Below are positions 6,796 through 13,694 of a DNA stretch of 13,694 nucleotides, piece by piece. A program made the position numbers and the translations under genes. Every line of letters starts with the position of its first letter. The first letter of the stretch is position 1. A model generated the notes under the pieces. It ran no database searches, was not told where the DNA came from, and saw only the letters and a list, made by a program, of their open reading frames with translations. This DNA comes from an uncultured Flavobacteriales bacterium (GTDB taxonomy: Bacteria; Bacteroidota; Bacteroidia; Flavobacteriales; Crocinitomicaceae), in contig CAMLDR010000116.1 in NCBI GenBank assembly GCA_946478775.1, positions 1 to 13,694 on the forward strand, read 5' to 3'.

Positions 6796-7251
6796 ATGAA
6801 ATCCAACATGAGAAACCTTCTTTTGATTCTTCCGATTCAATTTGTTTGTGGAGTTATTTTTGCGCAGGTGGAAGAGGTGACTTCCTGTGGGCAGGCAGTT
6901 AAAAAGGAAATGCAGCAGGGAGATATTTACGATTATGTGGATGAACCGGCTGAGTTTCCGGGTGGAATGGCTGCTTTGCGTCAATTTCTTGCGGATAACC
7001 TGAAGTATCCGGAGCGTCCAATGAAGGATAGCGTTGAAGGAAAATGTTATGTCAAACTACTTATTACGGATAAGGGGGCGATTCAAAGTGCAAAAGTATT
7101 CAAGAGTACTACAGATTATCCGGAGTTTGATAAAGAAGCTTTGAGAATAATGTATTTAATGCCGAAATGGAAACCTGCTAAGGTGAACGGTAAAGACGTG
7201 AGCAGTTATTACCGGATTCCGGTTAGTTTTAGATTAAACCAAATCAAATAG
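6796..7251 (+). CDS. Stand-alone TonB C-terminal-domain protein, copy 2
   Basis: The product is 151 residues. The signal peptide covers about 1-24 (hydrophobic LLLILPIQFVCGVIFAQ). A 28-residue acidic linker precedes the TonB C-terminal domain: FPGG 54-57, NLKYP 68-72, GKCYVKLLITDKG 82-94, FDKEALRI and LMPKWKPAKVNGK 121-133, ending YRIPVSFRLN. At the position where copies 1 and 3 have CxxC this copy has Y108-x-x-F111. A second Met at codon 5 is an alternative start; the first was kept because it gives a basic n-region of usual length. It follows copy 1 by 29 bp. As in copy 1 no membrane anchor or Pro-rich spacer remains after cleavage. It might bind TonB-box or ExbBD-linked partners competitively; this is inference. 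Confidence 0.82.
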   Translation: MKSNMRNLLLILPIQFVCGVIFAQVEEVTSCGQAVKKEMQQGDIYDYVDEPAEFPGGMAALRQFLADNLKYPERPMKDSVEGKCYVKLLITDKGAIQSAKVFKSTTDYPEFDKEALRIMYLMPKWKPAKVNGKDVSSYYRIPVSFRLNQIK

Positions 7252-7254
7252 AAT

Positions 7255-7692
7255 ATGCAATTCCACCTAAAGAGCGTTCTGTTGATTTCTGCGCTTCAGT
7301 TTATTTGCGGAGGGGTATTTTCACAAACAACTAATACAGAAAAAGTTTCAGAGCCAACCAAACCTATTACTGTAGTCGCAAAGAATACTTCTTTGGAAAA
7401 GGCGGGGTTCCCGGGAGGGAAAGATTCACTTGCGAAATACCTGTCGGAAAACACCAAATATCCTAAGAGTGTTAGAAAGAATAAAATTGAAGGAGTATGT
7501 TTACTCACTTTTACAGTGACTAATTTTGGAAACATTTTAGATGTGAAAGTGGCAAGAGGTGTTCCAAACTGCACGGAATGTGATGCCGAAGCAATTCGGG
7601 TTATAAAATCAATGCCTCTTTGGATACCAGCAAACTTAGATGGTGAGCGTTTTGATAGTGTGCAAGTCCTTTCGATAGCCTTCAAACGTTAA
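7255..7692 (+). CDS. Stand-alone TonB C-terminal-domain protein, copy 3
   Basis: The product is 145 residues, starting 3 bp after the stop of copy 2. Its signal peptide (LLISALQFICGGVFSQ, cleavage near residue 24) is closely similar to that of copy 2 (LPIQFVCGVIFAQ), which shows recent common origin. A 27-residue linker is followed by the domain: FPGG 52-55, NTKYP 66-70, EGVCLLTFTVTNFG 79-92, RGVPNCTECDAEAIRVIKSM and PLWIPANLDG. C106 and C109 form the CxxC also present in copy 1. The MPKW motif is MPLW here and the C-terminal strand ends SIAFKR, so it is the most diverged copy. It is convergent with the phosphatase gene, 2 bp away, with no terminator between them. Confidence 0.8.
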   Translation: MQFHLKSVLLISALQFICGGVFSQTTNTEKVSEPTKPITVVAKNTSLEKAGFPGGKDSLAKYLSENTKYPKSVRKNKIEGVCLLTFTVTNFGNILDVKVARGVPNCTECDAEAIRVIKSMPLWIPANLDGERFDSVQVLSIAFKR

Positions 7693-7694
7693 GT

Positions 7695-9641
7695 TTATAC
7701 AATCCGGATCCCCATCACACAAACATCATCCGTTTGTTCGTGATTTCCTTTCCACGTTTCAAATTCGTTTTTCAGGTCTTGTTTCAGTTCTGAACCGCTT
7801 TTGTCTTTGTGAGCCAGGATAAAATCCTTGAAGGTTGCATACTTGTATTTCTTGTTTTTCGGTCCGCCGAACTGATCTGCATAACCGTCAGAAAAGAGAA
7901 TGATCCAATCGTTTGCTTCCAACTGAATTTGATGGGTAGTGAAAGGCTTCGCTCCATCAAACTGACCAACAGGTTGCTTATCCGGACTGGTTACCAGGAT
8001 TTCTTCTCCCCGGAAAATCCACAAGGGGTTATTGGCGCCTGTCCATTGCAGCATTTTCGTTTCATGATTGAAACAGGCAAGTGAAATATCCATTCCATCT
8101 TTTACCGAACGTGCTTCTTTCGTGAGTGTCTGAACAACCAACTCCCGTACACGGTCCAATAATTCTCCGGTGCTTTGATGGTCGTTTGCAGCTAATGATT
8201 GAGCCAGTGCGTTGATGCATAAAACACTCACCATGGCTCCCGGAACTCCATGACCTGTGCAATCTGCCACTGCAAACCAGCTGGTGTTATTCCGATTTTC
8301 GAACCAAAAGAAATCTCCGGCAATAATGTCTTTCGGAGCATAATAGACAAACGCGTTCTCATCAAAACTGGCCTGGATCTCTGATTCCAAAGGTAGAAGT
8401 GCCTGCTGAATGAAACGGGCGTATTGGATGCTCTCTACGATCTCGTGGTTCTTCGATTCAACGATCACTTTTTGTTCCTGCAATTCCTGCGTTCGTTCCA
8501 CTACTTTCTCTTCCAGGTTTTCATACGAATGACGCAATTTCTGCATCATCGAATTAAAATTTTTGGAAAGCAGGTCGAGTTCCAGACTCCCGGTAATTTC
8601 GATTTTTTGGTCTAAGTTATCAGTGGAAATTGTTTCGGTTTTCAATGCCAGTTCCTGGATCGGTTTGGTAAGTTTGCGTGATCGGAAGTAGACAATTACC
8701 GTCAGGATCACCAGCGTTAGCAAGAAAATAATCCCAAAGCGGAGCAGCAAATCATTGGTGAGGTTTTGATAGGGGAGATCATTGGTTTCCAGTTCCAGCA
8801 CATACCCCGAATACAGTTTGGACTCTAGTACGGGCAGGAAAATGTATTCCGTAAATTCTTTTCCTTTGGAAGCCGGATCGTCATTGGCTACCGTTACGTT
8901 CTTCCCCCGATCCAAACATGCCAGATAGGCCTTTTGAAGTTTTGGATCTGTTATGCTGGCATCTGTAATGTGTTTCACTCCCAGGTACAATTCCACATGA
9001 TTGATTGCTTCAAAACGTTTGTCCAAACTGCGAATCTTGGATAGCAGCAGTTGTTTGAACTCATCCGCCGATTTGGAGTAAAATCCGAGTTCGATGATGT
9101 GTTTTCCGTCGAAAGAAGTTTGGTAGCTGTATTTCTTGATCTTCCCGGTTTTGATTTCCAGCCCGAAGCGGTCTTCCTTGAATTTTTTAGATTGGAAGAT
9201 CTGGTTGAAAAAGGGGATAAACGTTTGGTTGAGTTTTTTGAAATCCAGGCCCAAATCCGGTTGAAAGGTCGTATTGACAATCTTCAGGTTCCGGTCGATG
9301 AGGTAAATGTCTTCCCGCTCCGGGTCCATTCCCAAGGAAAGCTGCAGGTTTTTCAAATTGACTGATTTCGCATTTTGGGTTGTCAATACCGTTTGTATCT
9401 CACCGGAAGCATCCTGCATACGCTGGATCAGCGATTGCTCGTGTGTGCGCATGGAAAAATCGTAGTATTCGATCAAATTCCGCGTTTCTTCCACGATGTT
9501 CTTCTTTTGCTGAACGATATCGCTTTCAACCTTGTCCAGGTTGTACTGGTAAGTGAGGTAGAAAACAATGGAAAATATCAGCAATACGGGAACCAGGATG
9601 TTCACCAGTAGCTGTCGCAGGATACTTCGTTTCGTTTTCAC
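7695..9641 (-). CDS. Membrane sensor protein with HAMP and SpoIIE-type PP2C phosphatase domain
   Basis: This is a 648-residue receptor-like serine/threonine phosphatase. TM1 is about 11-33; a 265-residue periplasmic domain (about 34-298) includes a Cache-like core (DIYLIDRNLKIVNTTFQPDL); TM2 is about 300-320. A HAMP linker (SRKLTKPIQELALK onward, to about 374) and a coiled coil (375-405) lead to the phosphatase domain, introduced by the typical SIQYARFIQQALLP. Metal-binding and catalytic motifs are intact: AGDFFW (441-446), ADCTGHGVPGA (459-469), DGMD (515-518), SDGYAD (584-589) and QTDD (636-639). Relatives dephosphorylate anti-anti-sigma (STAS) proteins, but no STAS or RsbW partner is encoded nearby. 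The start is GTG at 9641: an in-frame TAA lies just upstream and TM1 begins at residue 11. The overlapping ATG at 9643 is followed at once by TGA. Confidence 0.93.
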   Translation of the reverse strand: MKTKRSILRQLLVNILVPVLLIFSIVFYLTYQYNLDKVESDIVQQKKNIVEETRNLIEYYDFSMRTHEQSLIQRMQDASGEIQTVLTTQNAKSVNLKNLQLSLGMDPEREDIYLIDRNLKIVNTTFQPDLGLDFKKLNQTFIPFFNQIFQSKKFKEDRFGLEIKTGKIKKYSYQTSFDGKHIIELGFYSKSADEFKQLLLSKIRSLDKRFEAINHVELYLGVKHITDASITDPKLQKAYLACLDRGKNVTVANDDPASKGKEFTEYIFLPVLESKLYSGYVLELETNDLPYQNLTNDLLLRFGIIFLLTLVILTVIVYFRSRKLTKPIQELALKTETISTDNLDQKIEITGSLELDLLSKNFNSMMQKLRHSYENLEEKVVERTQELQEQKVIVESKNHEIVESIQYARFIQQALLPLESEIQASFDENAFVYYAPKDIIAGDFFWFENRNNTSWFAVADCTGHGVPGAMVSVLCINALAQSLAANDHQSTGELLDRVRELVVQTLTKEARSVKDGMDISLACFNHETKMLQWTGANNPLWIFRGEEILVTSPDKQPVGQFDGAKPFTTHQIQLEANDWIILFSDGYADQFGGPKNKKYKYATFKDFILAHKDKSGSELKQDLKNEFETWKGNHEQTDDVCVMGIRIV

Positions 9642-9674
9642 ATGGTGAATTTATGGAAATAGTTTAAGTAAAGA

Positions 9675-9718
9675 CAAGTTGGTGGATTTTTAGAGGGATA
9701 AATAGGGCAGATGTAGTA
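9675..9718. repeat. 44-bp direct repeat, copy 1
   Basis: It begins with 24 bases identical to the copy at 9805-9849 (core TTGGTGGATTTTTAGAGGGA). The rest differs by one inserted A and three substitutions. It lies 34 bp upstream of the phosphatase start, probably in its promoter region. The surrounding 9642-9915 region holds no gene; besides these repeats it carries the nested inverted repeat and the large palindrome. Confidence 0.8.
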
Positions 9719-9762
9719 GGAATTTGCTCTTTATTTTGAGACTTAAACTAAATAATTTGATT

Positions 9763-9789
9763 CGTATTCCATATTCCAATACGGAATAT
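9763..9789. repeat. Nested inverted repeats between the direct repeats
   Basis: ATATTCC-AATAC-GGAATAT (9771-9789) is a perfect 7-bp-arm inverted repeat; CGTATT (9763-9768) and AATACG (9778-9783) form a second, overlapping one, so two alternative hairpins compete. GTATTCC at 9764 also repeats the left arm. Such a layout could be a tandem regulator site upstream of the phosphatase gene or part of a small decayed mobile element. Confidence 0.4.
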
Positions 9790-9804
9790 CTGAAATTAAT
9801 TATT

Positions 9805-9849
9805 CAAGTTGGTGGATTTTTAGAGGGAATATATAGGGGAGATGCAGTA
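9805..9849. repeat. 44-bp direct repeat, copy 2
   Basis: This is the second copy of the repeat, 130 bp from the first, ending in GATGCAGTA against GATGTAGTA. An ORF frame crosses it, but no family is recognised and the first copy is interrupted by a stop, so it is not taken as coding. It sits 14 bp before the large palindrome. Confidence 0.8.
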
Positions 9850-9859
9850 TCTGATTTAA

Positions 9860-9899
9860 CCAAAAAGGTAGGGGCGCAAAATTTTGCGCCCCTACCTTT
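9860..9899 (-). terminator. Perfect 36-bp palindrome; intrinsic terminator after accC
   Basis: Bases 9864-9899 are a perfect palindrome with 18-bp arms and no spacer, core GGGGCGC-AAAATTTT-GCGCCCC, flanked by GGTA/TACC. In the accC direction the stem is followed by a T run (9866-9862) starting 17 bases after the accC stop, so it fits a strong intrinsic terminator; in the opposite direction TTT-A follows. Similar GTAGGGGCGC palindromes are dispersed intergenic repeats in several bacterial groups, so this may be a REP-like repeat recruited as a terminator. Confidence 0.8.
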
Positions 9900-9915
9900 A
9901 TATTATTTCGTTCTC

Positions 9916-11250
9916 CTAAAACTCAAACGTTTCCATAAACTTCGTAGTGAAGTTCCCTTCGTTGAATTGCGGATCTTCCATCAGTTTTTGGTGGAATGGT
10001 ATCGTTGTTTTAATTCCTTCGATGATGTATTCGTCCAATGCACGTTTCATCTTCAGGATTGCTTCTTCGCGTGTTTGAGCCACTACGATCAGTTTTCCGA
10101 TCATGGAGTCATAGTTTGGCGGGATCGTGTAACCTGCGTAAGCGTGAGTATCGATTCGCACACCATGTCCTCCCGGTGAATGGTAGCTGGTAATTTTTCC
10201 CGGAGACGGACGGAAATCAGCATACGGATCCTCTGCATTGATCCGACACTGGATCGCGTGCATTTGCGGATAGTAGTTCTTTCCTGAAATTTTTTCTCCG
10301 AAAGCAATCTTGATTTGTTCTTTGATCAAATCGTAATTGATTACTTCTTCTGTGATCGTATGTTCTACCTGGATACGTGTGTTCATTTCCATGAAGTAGA
10401 AATCGCGGTTTTTGTCAACCAGGAACTCTACTGTTCCAACACCTTCGTAGTTTACTGCCTTTGCAGCTTTAATTGCTGCCTGACCCATAAGTTCACGCAA
10501 TTCGTCAGTCATGAACGGAGAAGGAGTTTCTTCTACCAATTTCTGGTGACGACGCTGGATGGAACAATCACGTTCCGATAAGTGACATGCATTCCCGTAT
10601 TGGTCACCGGCGATCTGGATCTCAATGTGACGGGGCTCTTCAATGTATTTCTCCATGTAGATTCCGTCGTTCCCGAAAGCAGCTCCTGCTTCCTGGCGCG
10701 CTGAATCCCATGCAGCTTCCAGTTCTTCTTCTTTCCAGACGATGCGCATTCCTTTTCCACCACCACCGGCAGTAGCTTTCAGAATGATAGGATAGACAAC
10801 CACTTTTGCGGTTTCACGTGCATCATTTAAATCTTTCAGCAAACCTTCGGATCCCGGAATACAAGGAACTCCGGCAGCGATCATCGTGGCTTTTGCAGTT
10901 GCTTTATCACCCATTCCGGCAATTTGCTCAGGCAAGGCACCAATGAACTTGATGTTGTGCTCCTGGCACACACGGGAAAACTTTTCATTTTCAGAAAGGA
11001 ATCCGTATCCGGGGTGAATGGCATCTGCATTAGTAATTTCCGCAGCAGCAATGATGTTCGCTATGGATAGATAAGATTTATTACTTGGGGGAGGTCCGAT
11101 ACAAACTGCTTCATCTGCAAAACGAACAGGTAAGCTTTCTTTATCAGCAGTAGAATATACGGCAACCGTTTTGATGCCCATTTCTTTACATGTACGAATG
11201 ATACGTAAAGCAATCTCACCGCGATTGGCAATTAATATTTTTTTGAACAT
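9916..11250 (-). CDS. accC: Acetyl-CoA carboxylase, biotin carboxylase subunit
   Basis: The product is 444 residues, about the usual length (E. coli 449). It carries out the ATP- and bicarbonate-dependent carboxylation of biotin on AccB, the first step of malonyl-CoA synthesis. The N-terminal lobe begins [20 protein letters not shown]. The ATP-grasp domain has K116, the glycine loop [10 protein letters not shown] (161-170), and [14 protein letters not shown]. Biotin/bicarbonate residues are present in [13 protein letters not shown] (225-237), E275, [12 protein letters not shown] (286-297) and R337. The usual VEHPVTE is VEHTITE here, a common variant in this phylum. It follows accB by 54 bp and ends at a strong palindromic terminator, so it is the last gene of the operon. 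Confidence 0.97.
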   Translation of the reverse strand: MFKKILIANRGEIALRIIRTCKEMGIKTVAVYSTADKESLPVRFADEAVCIGPPPSNKSYLSIANIIAAAEITNADAIHPGYGFLSENEKFSRVCQEHNIKFIGALPEQIAGMGDKATAKATMIAAGVPCIPGSEGLLKDLNDARETAKVVVYPIILKATAGGGGKGMRIVWKEEELEAAWDSARQEAGAAFGNDGIYMEKYIEEPRHIEIQIAGDQYGNACHLSERDCSIQRRHQKLVEETPSPFMTDELRELMGQAAIKAAKAVNYEGVGTVEFLVDKNRDFYFMEMNTRIQVEHTITEEVINYDLIKEQIKIAFGEKISGKNYYPQMHAIQCRINAEDPYADFRPSPGKITSYHSPGGHGVRIDTHAYAGYTIPPNYDSMIGKLIVVAQTREEAILKMKRALDEYIIEGIKTTIPFHQKLMEDPQFNEGNFTTKFMETFEF

Positions 11251-11273
11251 AAAATTATGTTTAATGAGTAACT

Positions 11274-11299
11274 AAGTTGTAAGCGTTGCAGGACAACTT
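11274..11299 (-). other. Small hairpin between accB and accC
   Basis: AAGTTGT (11274-11280) and ACAACTT (11293-11299) form a 7-bp stem with a 12-base loop in the 54-bp gap. There is no T run, so it is not a terminator. It could adjust the relative accB and accC message levels, as a processing or stabilising element. Confidence 0.3.
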
Positions 11300-11304
11300 G
11301 TCTA

Positions 11305-11796
11305 TTAAGCAGGATCTACCAGGAATAAAGGTTGATCGTATTCAACAGGAGTTGCATCGTCAACTAGTACTTTAACGATTTTACCTGTGAATTCAGCTTC
11401 AATTTCATTGAATAATTTCATCGCTTCGATGATACAAACTGTTTCTCCTTTTGTTACGGATTGACCTACGCTAACGAAAGGTTCTTTGTCCGGACCTGAA
11501 GAACGGTAGAATGTACCGATCATTGGGGACTTCACAGTGATGTACTTTGAATCTTCAGATGCCGCCGCTGGTGCGGATTCTGCAGCCGGAGCAGCAACAG
11601 GTGCTGCAGCTGATACAGCCGGAGCAGCTACCATTTGAGGAGCAGTCGGGGCCGCTGCCTGTACAATAATCTGGGATTCAGATTTTTTCGTTTCTGATTT
11701 AATCGTTATTTTAAAGTCTTTTCGCTCAATTTCTACTTCCGTAACACCTGATTTTGCTACAAACTTAATTAAGTCTTGGATTTCGTTCAGATTCAT
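11305..11796 (-). CDS. accB: Biotin carboxyl carrier protein of acetyl-CoA carboxylase
   Basis: The product is 163 residues, normal for the family. Residues 1-35 are the N-terminal segment (MNLNEIQDLIKFVAKSGVTE) that contacts AccC; 44-80 is an Ala/Pro-rich flexible linker; 84-163 is the biotinyl domain, starting at ITVKSPMIGTFYRSS, with the biotin-accepting lysine K127 in CIIEAMKLFNEIEAE. The swinging arm carries carboxybiotin from AccC to the carboxyltransferase, whose genes are not in the window. It lies 35 bp after fabH and before accC in the same direction. Biotin attachment requires a BirA ligase encoded elsewhere. Confidence 0.97.
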   Translation of the reverse strand: MNLNEIQDLIKFVAKSGVTEVEIERKDFKITIKSETKKSESQIIVQAAAPTAPQMVAAPAVSAAAPVAAPAAESAPAAASEDSKYITVKSPMIGTFYRSSGPDKEPFVSVGQSVTKGETVCIIEAMKLFNEIEAEFTGKIVKVLVDDATPVEYDQPLFLVDPA

Positions 11797-11831
11797 ATCA
11801 GTATAATTTAATAGTTGTTTTTTCGATTATA

Positions 11832-12821
11832 TTAAGAATTATAAGCCCATTTTAAATACACGGCACCCCATGTAAATCCACCACCAAAGGCGGATAAGAT
11901 TAAGTTGTCGCCTTTTTTCAATTGCTTTTCCCAGTCCCACAAACAAAGTGGTAAGGTTCCGGCAGTTGTATTTCCGTAACGTTGAATATTGACCATTACT
12001 TTTTCTTTCGGAACACCCATTCTGTCAGCTGTTGCATCAATGATACGCAAATTTGCCTGGTGGGGAACCAACCAATCTACATCTGCAGCGGTTAAATTAT
12101 TGCGCTGCATGATTTCAGCCGATACTTCAGCCATATTGGTTACCGCAAATTTGAAAACTTGTTTTCCTTCTTGTTTCACAAAATGCAAGCGCTGATCGAT
12201 TGTTTCGTGTGTAGGAGGGTTTGCTGATCCGCCGGCAGGCTGATATAAGTATTGTCTTCCTGATCCGTCGGATTTCAAGATGGAATCCTGAATTCCCATT
12301 CCTTCCGTATTGGGTTCCAACAAAACTGCACCACCACCGTCACCAAAAATAACGCAGGTTGTGCGGTCTTCGTAATCTAAAATGGAGCTCATTTTATCCA
12401 CACCAATGACGATTACTTTTTTATGTTTTCCGGATTCGATAAAGCTTGCACCAGTTTGCAAACCGTAAATAAAACCGGAACAAGCTGCGATCAGATCGTA
12501 ACCCCAGGCATTTTTCAATCCTATTTTATCACAAACCACATTGGCAGTTGACGGGAAAGGGTAGTCGGGAGTAACAGTTGCCAAAATCACCAGTTCAATG
12601 TCCAGTGGATCGGTATTTGTCTTTTCCAATAATCCTTTTACAGCCGCCGCCGCAATATCCGAACAGGCGCCTTCACGAAGAATGCGTCGTTCTTTGATCC
12701 CGGTTCTAGATGTAATCCACTCATCAGAAGTATCAACAATTTTAGCTAAGTCGTCATTGGTTACTATTTCCTCCGGAAGATAGCCACAAATGCCTGTAAT
12801 TGCTGCGGTGATTTTACTCAT
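11832..12821 (-). CDS. fabH: Beta-ketoacyl-ACP synthase III
   Basis: The product is 329 residues. It condenses acetyl- or other short acyl-CoA with malonyl-ACP to start fatty acid chains. The catalytic triad is intact: C114 in [11 protein letters not shown]254 in VPHQANLRI and N284 in [10 protein letters not shown]. Other family motifs are [14 protein letters not shown] (33-46), VFGDG-like [13 protein letters not shown] (158-170) and the C-terminal [13 protein letters not shown]. One base separates its ATG from the plsX stop, so translation is probably coupled. Bacteroidota often use branched or short primers, but primer choice cannot be read from this sequence. The genes downstream supply the malonyl-CoA pathway. 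Confidence 0.97.
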   Translation of the reverse strand: MSKITAAITGICGYLPEEIVTNDDLAKIVDTSDEWITSRTGIKERRILREGACSDIAAAAVKGLLEKTNTDPLDIELVILATVTPDYPFPSTANVVCDKIGLKNAWGYDLIAACSGFIYGLQTGASFIESGKHKKVIVIGVDKMSSILDYEDRTTCVIFGDGGGAVLLEPNTEGMGIQDSILKSDGSGRQYLYQPAGGSANPPTHETIDQRLHFVKQEGKQVFKFAVTNMAEVSAEIMQRNNLTAADVDWLVPHQANLRIIDATADRMGVPKEKVMVNIQRYGNTTAGTLPLCLWDWEKQLKKGDNLILSAFGGGFTWGAVYLKWAYNS

Positions 12822-12822
12822 T

Positions 12823-13694
12823 TTATTGATTAAAAGCTTCGTTAATGTTTTTTGTAAGATCTGATTTTGCCACTTCGTAGGAGTGCAGCAGCATACTTCT
12901 TACAGCCTTGTCGTTGGAGATACCATGACCGATTATGACATTACCTTTCACACCAAGAATCGGTGTTCCTCCGTAATTCTCATAATTGAAACGATCGAAG
13001 TATTCATCCCGGATACCTCTTTTCCGCATGAGGGTGTAGAGCCCTTCTGCTTGCTTTAAAGCAATATTACCGGTGAATCCATCACAAACTACTACGTCAG
13101 CCAAACCGGTGAACAGATCACGGCCTTCAATGTTGCCAATGAAATTGATCTCATCCGATTCAGCCATCAGTTTGTGGGCAGCGATCGTCAATAAATTCCC
13201 TTTGGTTTCTTCTTCACCAATATTCAATAAACCGATTCGCGGGTTTTCTACTCCATACACACATTTGGCATACAGACTTCCCAAAACGGCAAACTGGTAA
13301 AGTACATCCGGTTTACAATCAGCATTGGCACCCACATCCAGGAGGATGGAGTTTTTACCATCAACAGTTGGCAATACGGAGGTTATACACGGACGAATAA
13401 TGCCCGCAATGGTATTGATCTTGTAGATCGCACCAACGAGCATTGCGCCTGTATTTCCTGTACCGGCAAAGATGTCGATTTCCTTCTTAGCGAGCAGATC
13501 AAAACCAACAGCAATACTACTATGCGGTTTGTTTGGAATTGCCCGTGTAGGATGGTCGTGCATGGTAATGACATCAGGCGCATGTACAATGTCATACGCT
13601 GCTGAATCTTCATTCAACGCGCTAAGGCCACTCAGAATTTGATCCTGGTCGCCAATCAACACGAGACGCACGTCCTGAGGAAGTTCTTTTCTAG
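12823..13694 (-). CDS. plsX: Phosphate acyltransferase PlsX, C-terminal part (5' end beyond right edge)
   Basis: The reading frame stays open to the window edge, and the residues RKELPQDV continue the usual PlsX N-terminal domain, so the GTG at 13671 is an internal codon and not a start. About 289 residues are present; full PlsX is about 310-345. PlsX makes acyl-phosphate from acyl-ACP for PlsY in phospholipid synthesis. Family motifs are [47 protein letters not shown] and the C-terminal [17 protein letters not shown]. It is the first visible gene of the plsX-fabH-accB-accC operon; in this phylum rpmF commonly lies just upstream, which would be outside the window. Confidence 0.96.
   Translation of the reverse strand, partial: RKELPQDVRLVLIGDQDQILSGLSALNEDSAAYDIVHAPDVITMHDHPTRAIPNKPHSSIAVGFDLLAKKEIDIFAGTGNTGAMLVGAIYKINTIAGIIRPCITSVLPTVDGKNSILLDVGANADCKPDVLYQFAVLGSLYAKCVYGVENPRIGLLNIGEEETKGNLLTIAAHKLMAESDEINFIGNIEGRDLFTGLADVVVCDGFTGNIALKQAEGLYTLMRKRGIRDEYFDRFNYENYGGTPILGVKGNVIIGHGISNDKAVRSMLLHSYEVAKSDLTKNINEAFNQ

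Noticed and set aside
9675..9849. The 44-bp direct repeats as integration (att) sites of a mobile element
   Set aside because: Only about 86 bp lie between the copies, with no integrase, tRNA or cargo gene, so there is nothing to have been inserted as an island.
9724..10179. Plus-strand ORF of 151 codons across the intergenic repeats
   Set aside because: Its second half is antisense to accC and its first half reads through the direct repeat and the palindrome. No family pattern appears, and real genes cover the same bases.
12823..13671. A complete 282-residue PlsX starting at GTG 13671
   Set aside because: The frame is open to the window edge, and the seven upstream codons continue the PlsX sequence, so the gene is cut by the edge.
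1..13694. CRISPR array, tRNA or rRNA genes, insertion sequence
   Set aside because: No regular short repeat series, cloverleaf-like segment, ribosomal RNA stretch or transposase frame was seen on either strand.

Overview
The window looks like a chromosomal piece of a Bacteroidota genome, most likely a Flavobacteriales member. Three things point there: the plsX-fabH-accB-accC order; the SpoIIM / DUF4129 / DUF4350 membrane-protein cluster that in this phylum usually sits beside MoxR ATPase and DUF58 genes; and weak or absent Shine-Dalgarno sequences before nearly every gene. There are 14 protein genes, two cut by the window edges, and no rRNA, tRNA, CRISPR array or recognisable transposase.

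Layout. Bases 1-3226 (minus strand) hold three tightly overlapping membrane-protein genes, transcribed right to left: a long SpoIIM-family fusion protein, a DUF4129-type protein and the start of a DUF4350-like protein running off the left edge. A 13-codon leader ORF with a perfect AGGAGG ribosome site precedes the SpoIIM gene and overlaps its start codon. Bases 3375-4942 (minus) hold an ECF sigma factor and an overlapping membrane-bound anti-sigma-like protein with a duplicated cytoplasmic motif. Bases 5083-6267 (plus) hold a small secreted protein and a polytopic membrane protein, both unrecognised. Bases 6389-7692 (plus) hold three tandem paralogues that are each a signal peptide plus a TonB C-terminal domain. 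They meet tail to tail, 2 bp apart, with a 648-residue membrane sensor/HAMP/SpoIIE-type phosphatase (7695-9641, minus).

A 274-bp intergenic region (9642-9915) carries a 44-bp direct repeat, a nested inverted repeat and a perfect 36-bp palindrome that also serves as a terminator for the next operon. Bases 9916-13694 (minus) are the fatty-acid and phospholipid initiation operon plsX-fabH-accB-accC, with plsX cut by the right edge. AccB and AccC are the carboxyl carrier and biotin carboxylase halves of acetyl-CoA carboxylase. FabH starts fatty acid chains, and PlsX moves acyl groups from ACP to phosphate for phospholipid synthesis.

Most of the window is conserved household and envelope genes. 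The parts most worth a second look are the leader ORF before the SpoIIM fusion, the three stand-alone TonB C-terminal-domain proteins with variable CxxC motifs, the unrecognised pair at 5083-6267, and the repeats between the phosphatase and accC. I see no clear sign of a wholly new system, and the regulatory proposals are inferences from sequence shape.
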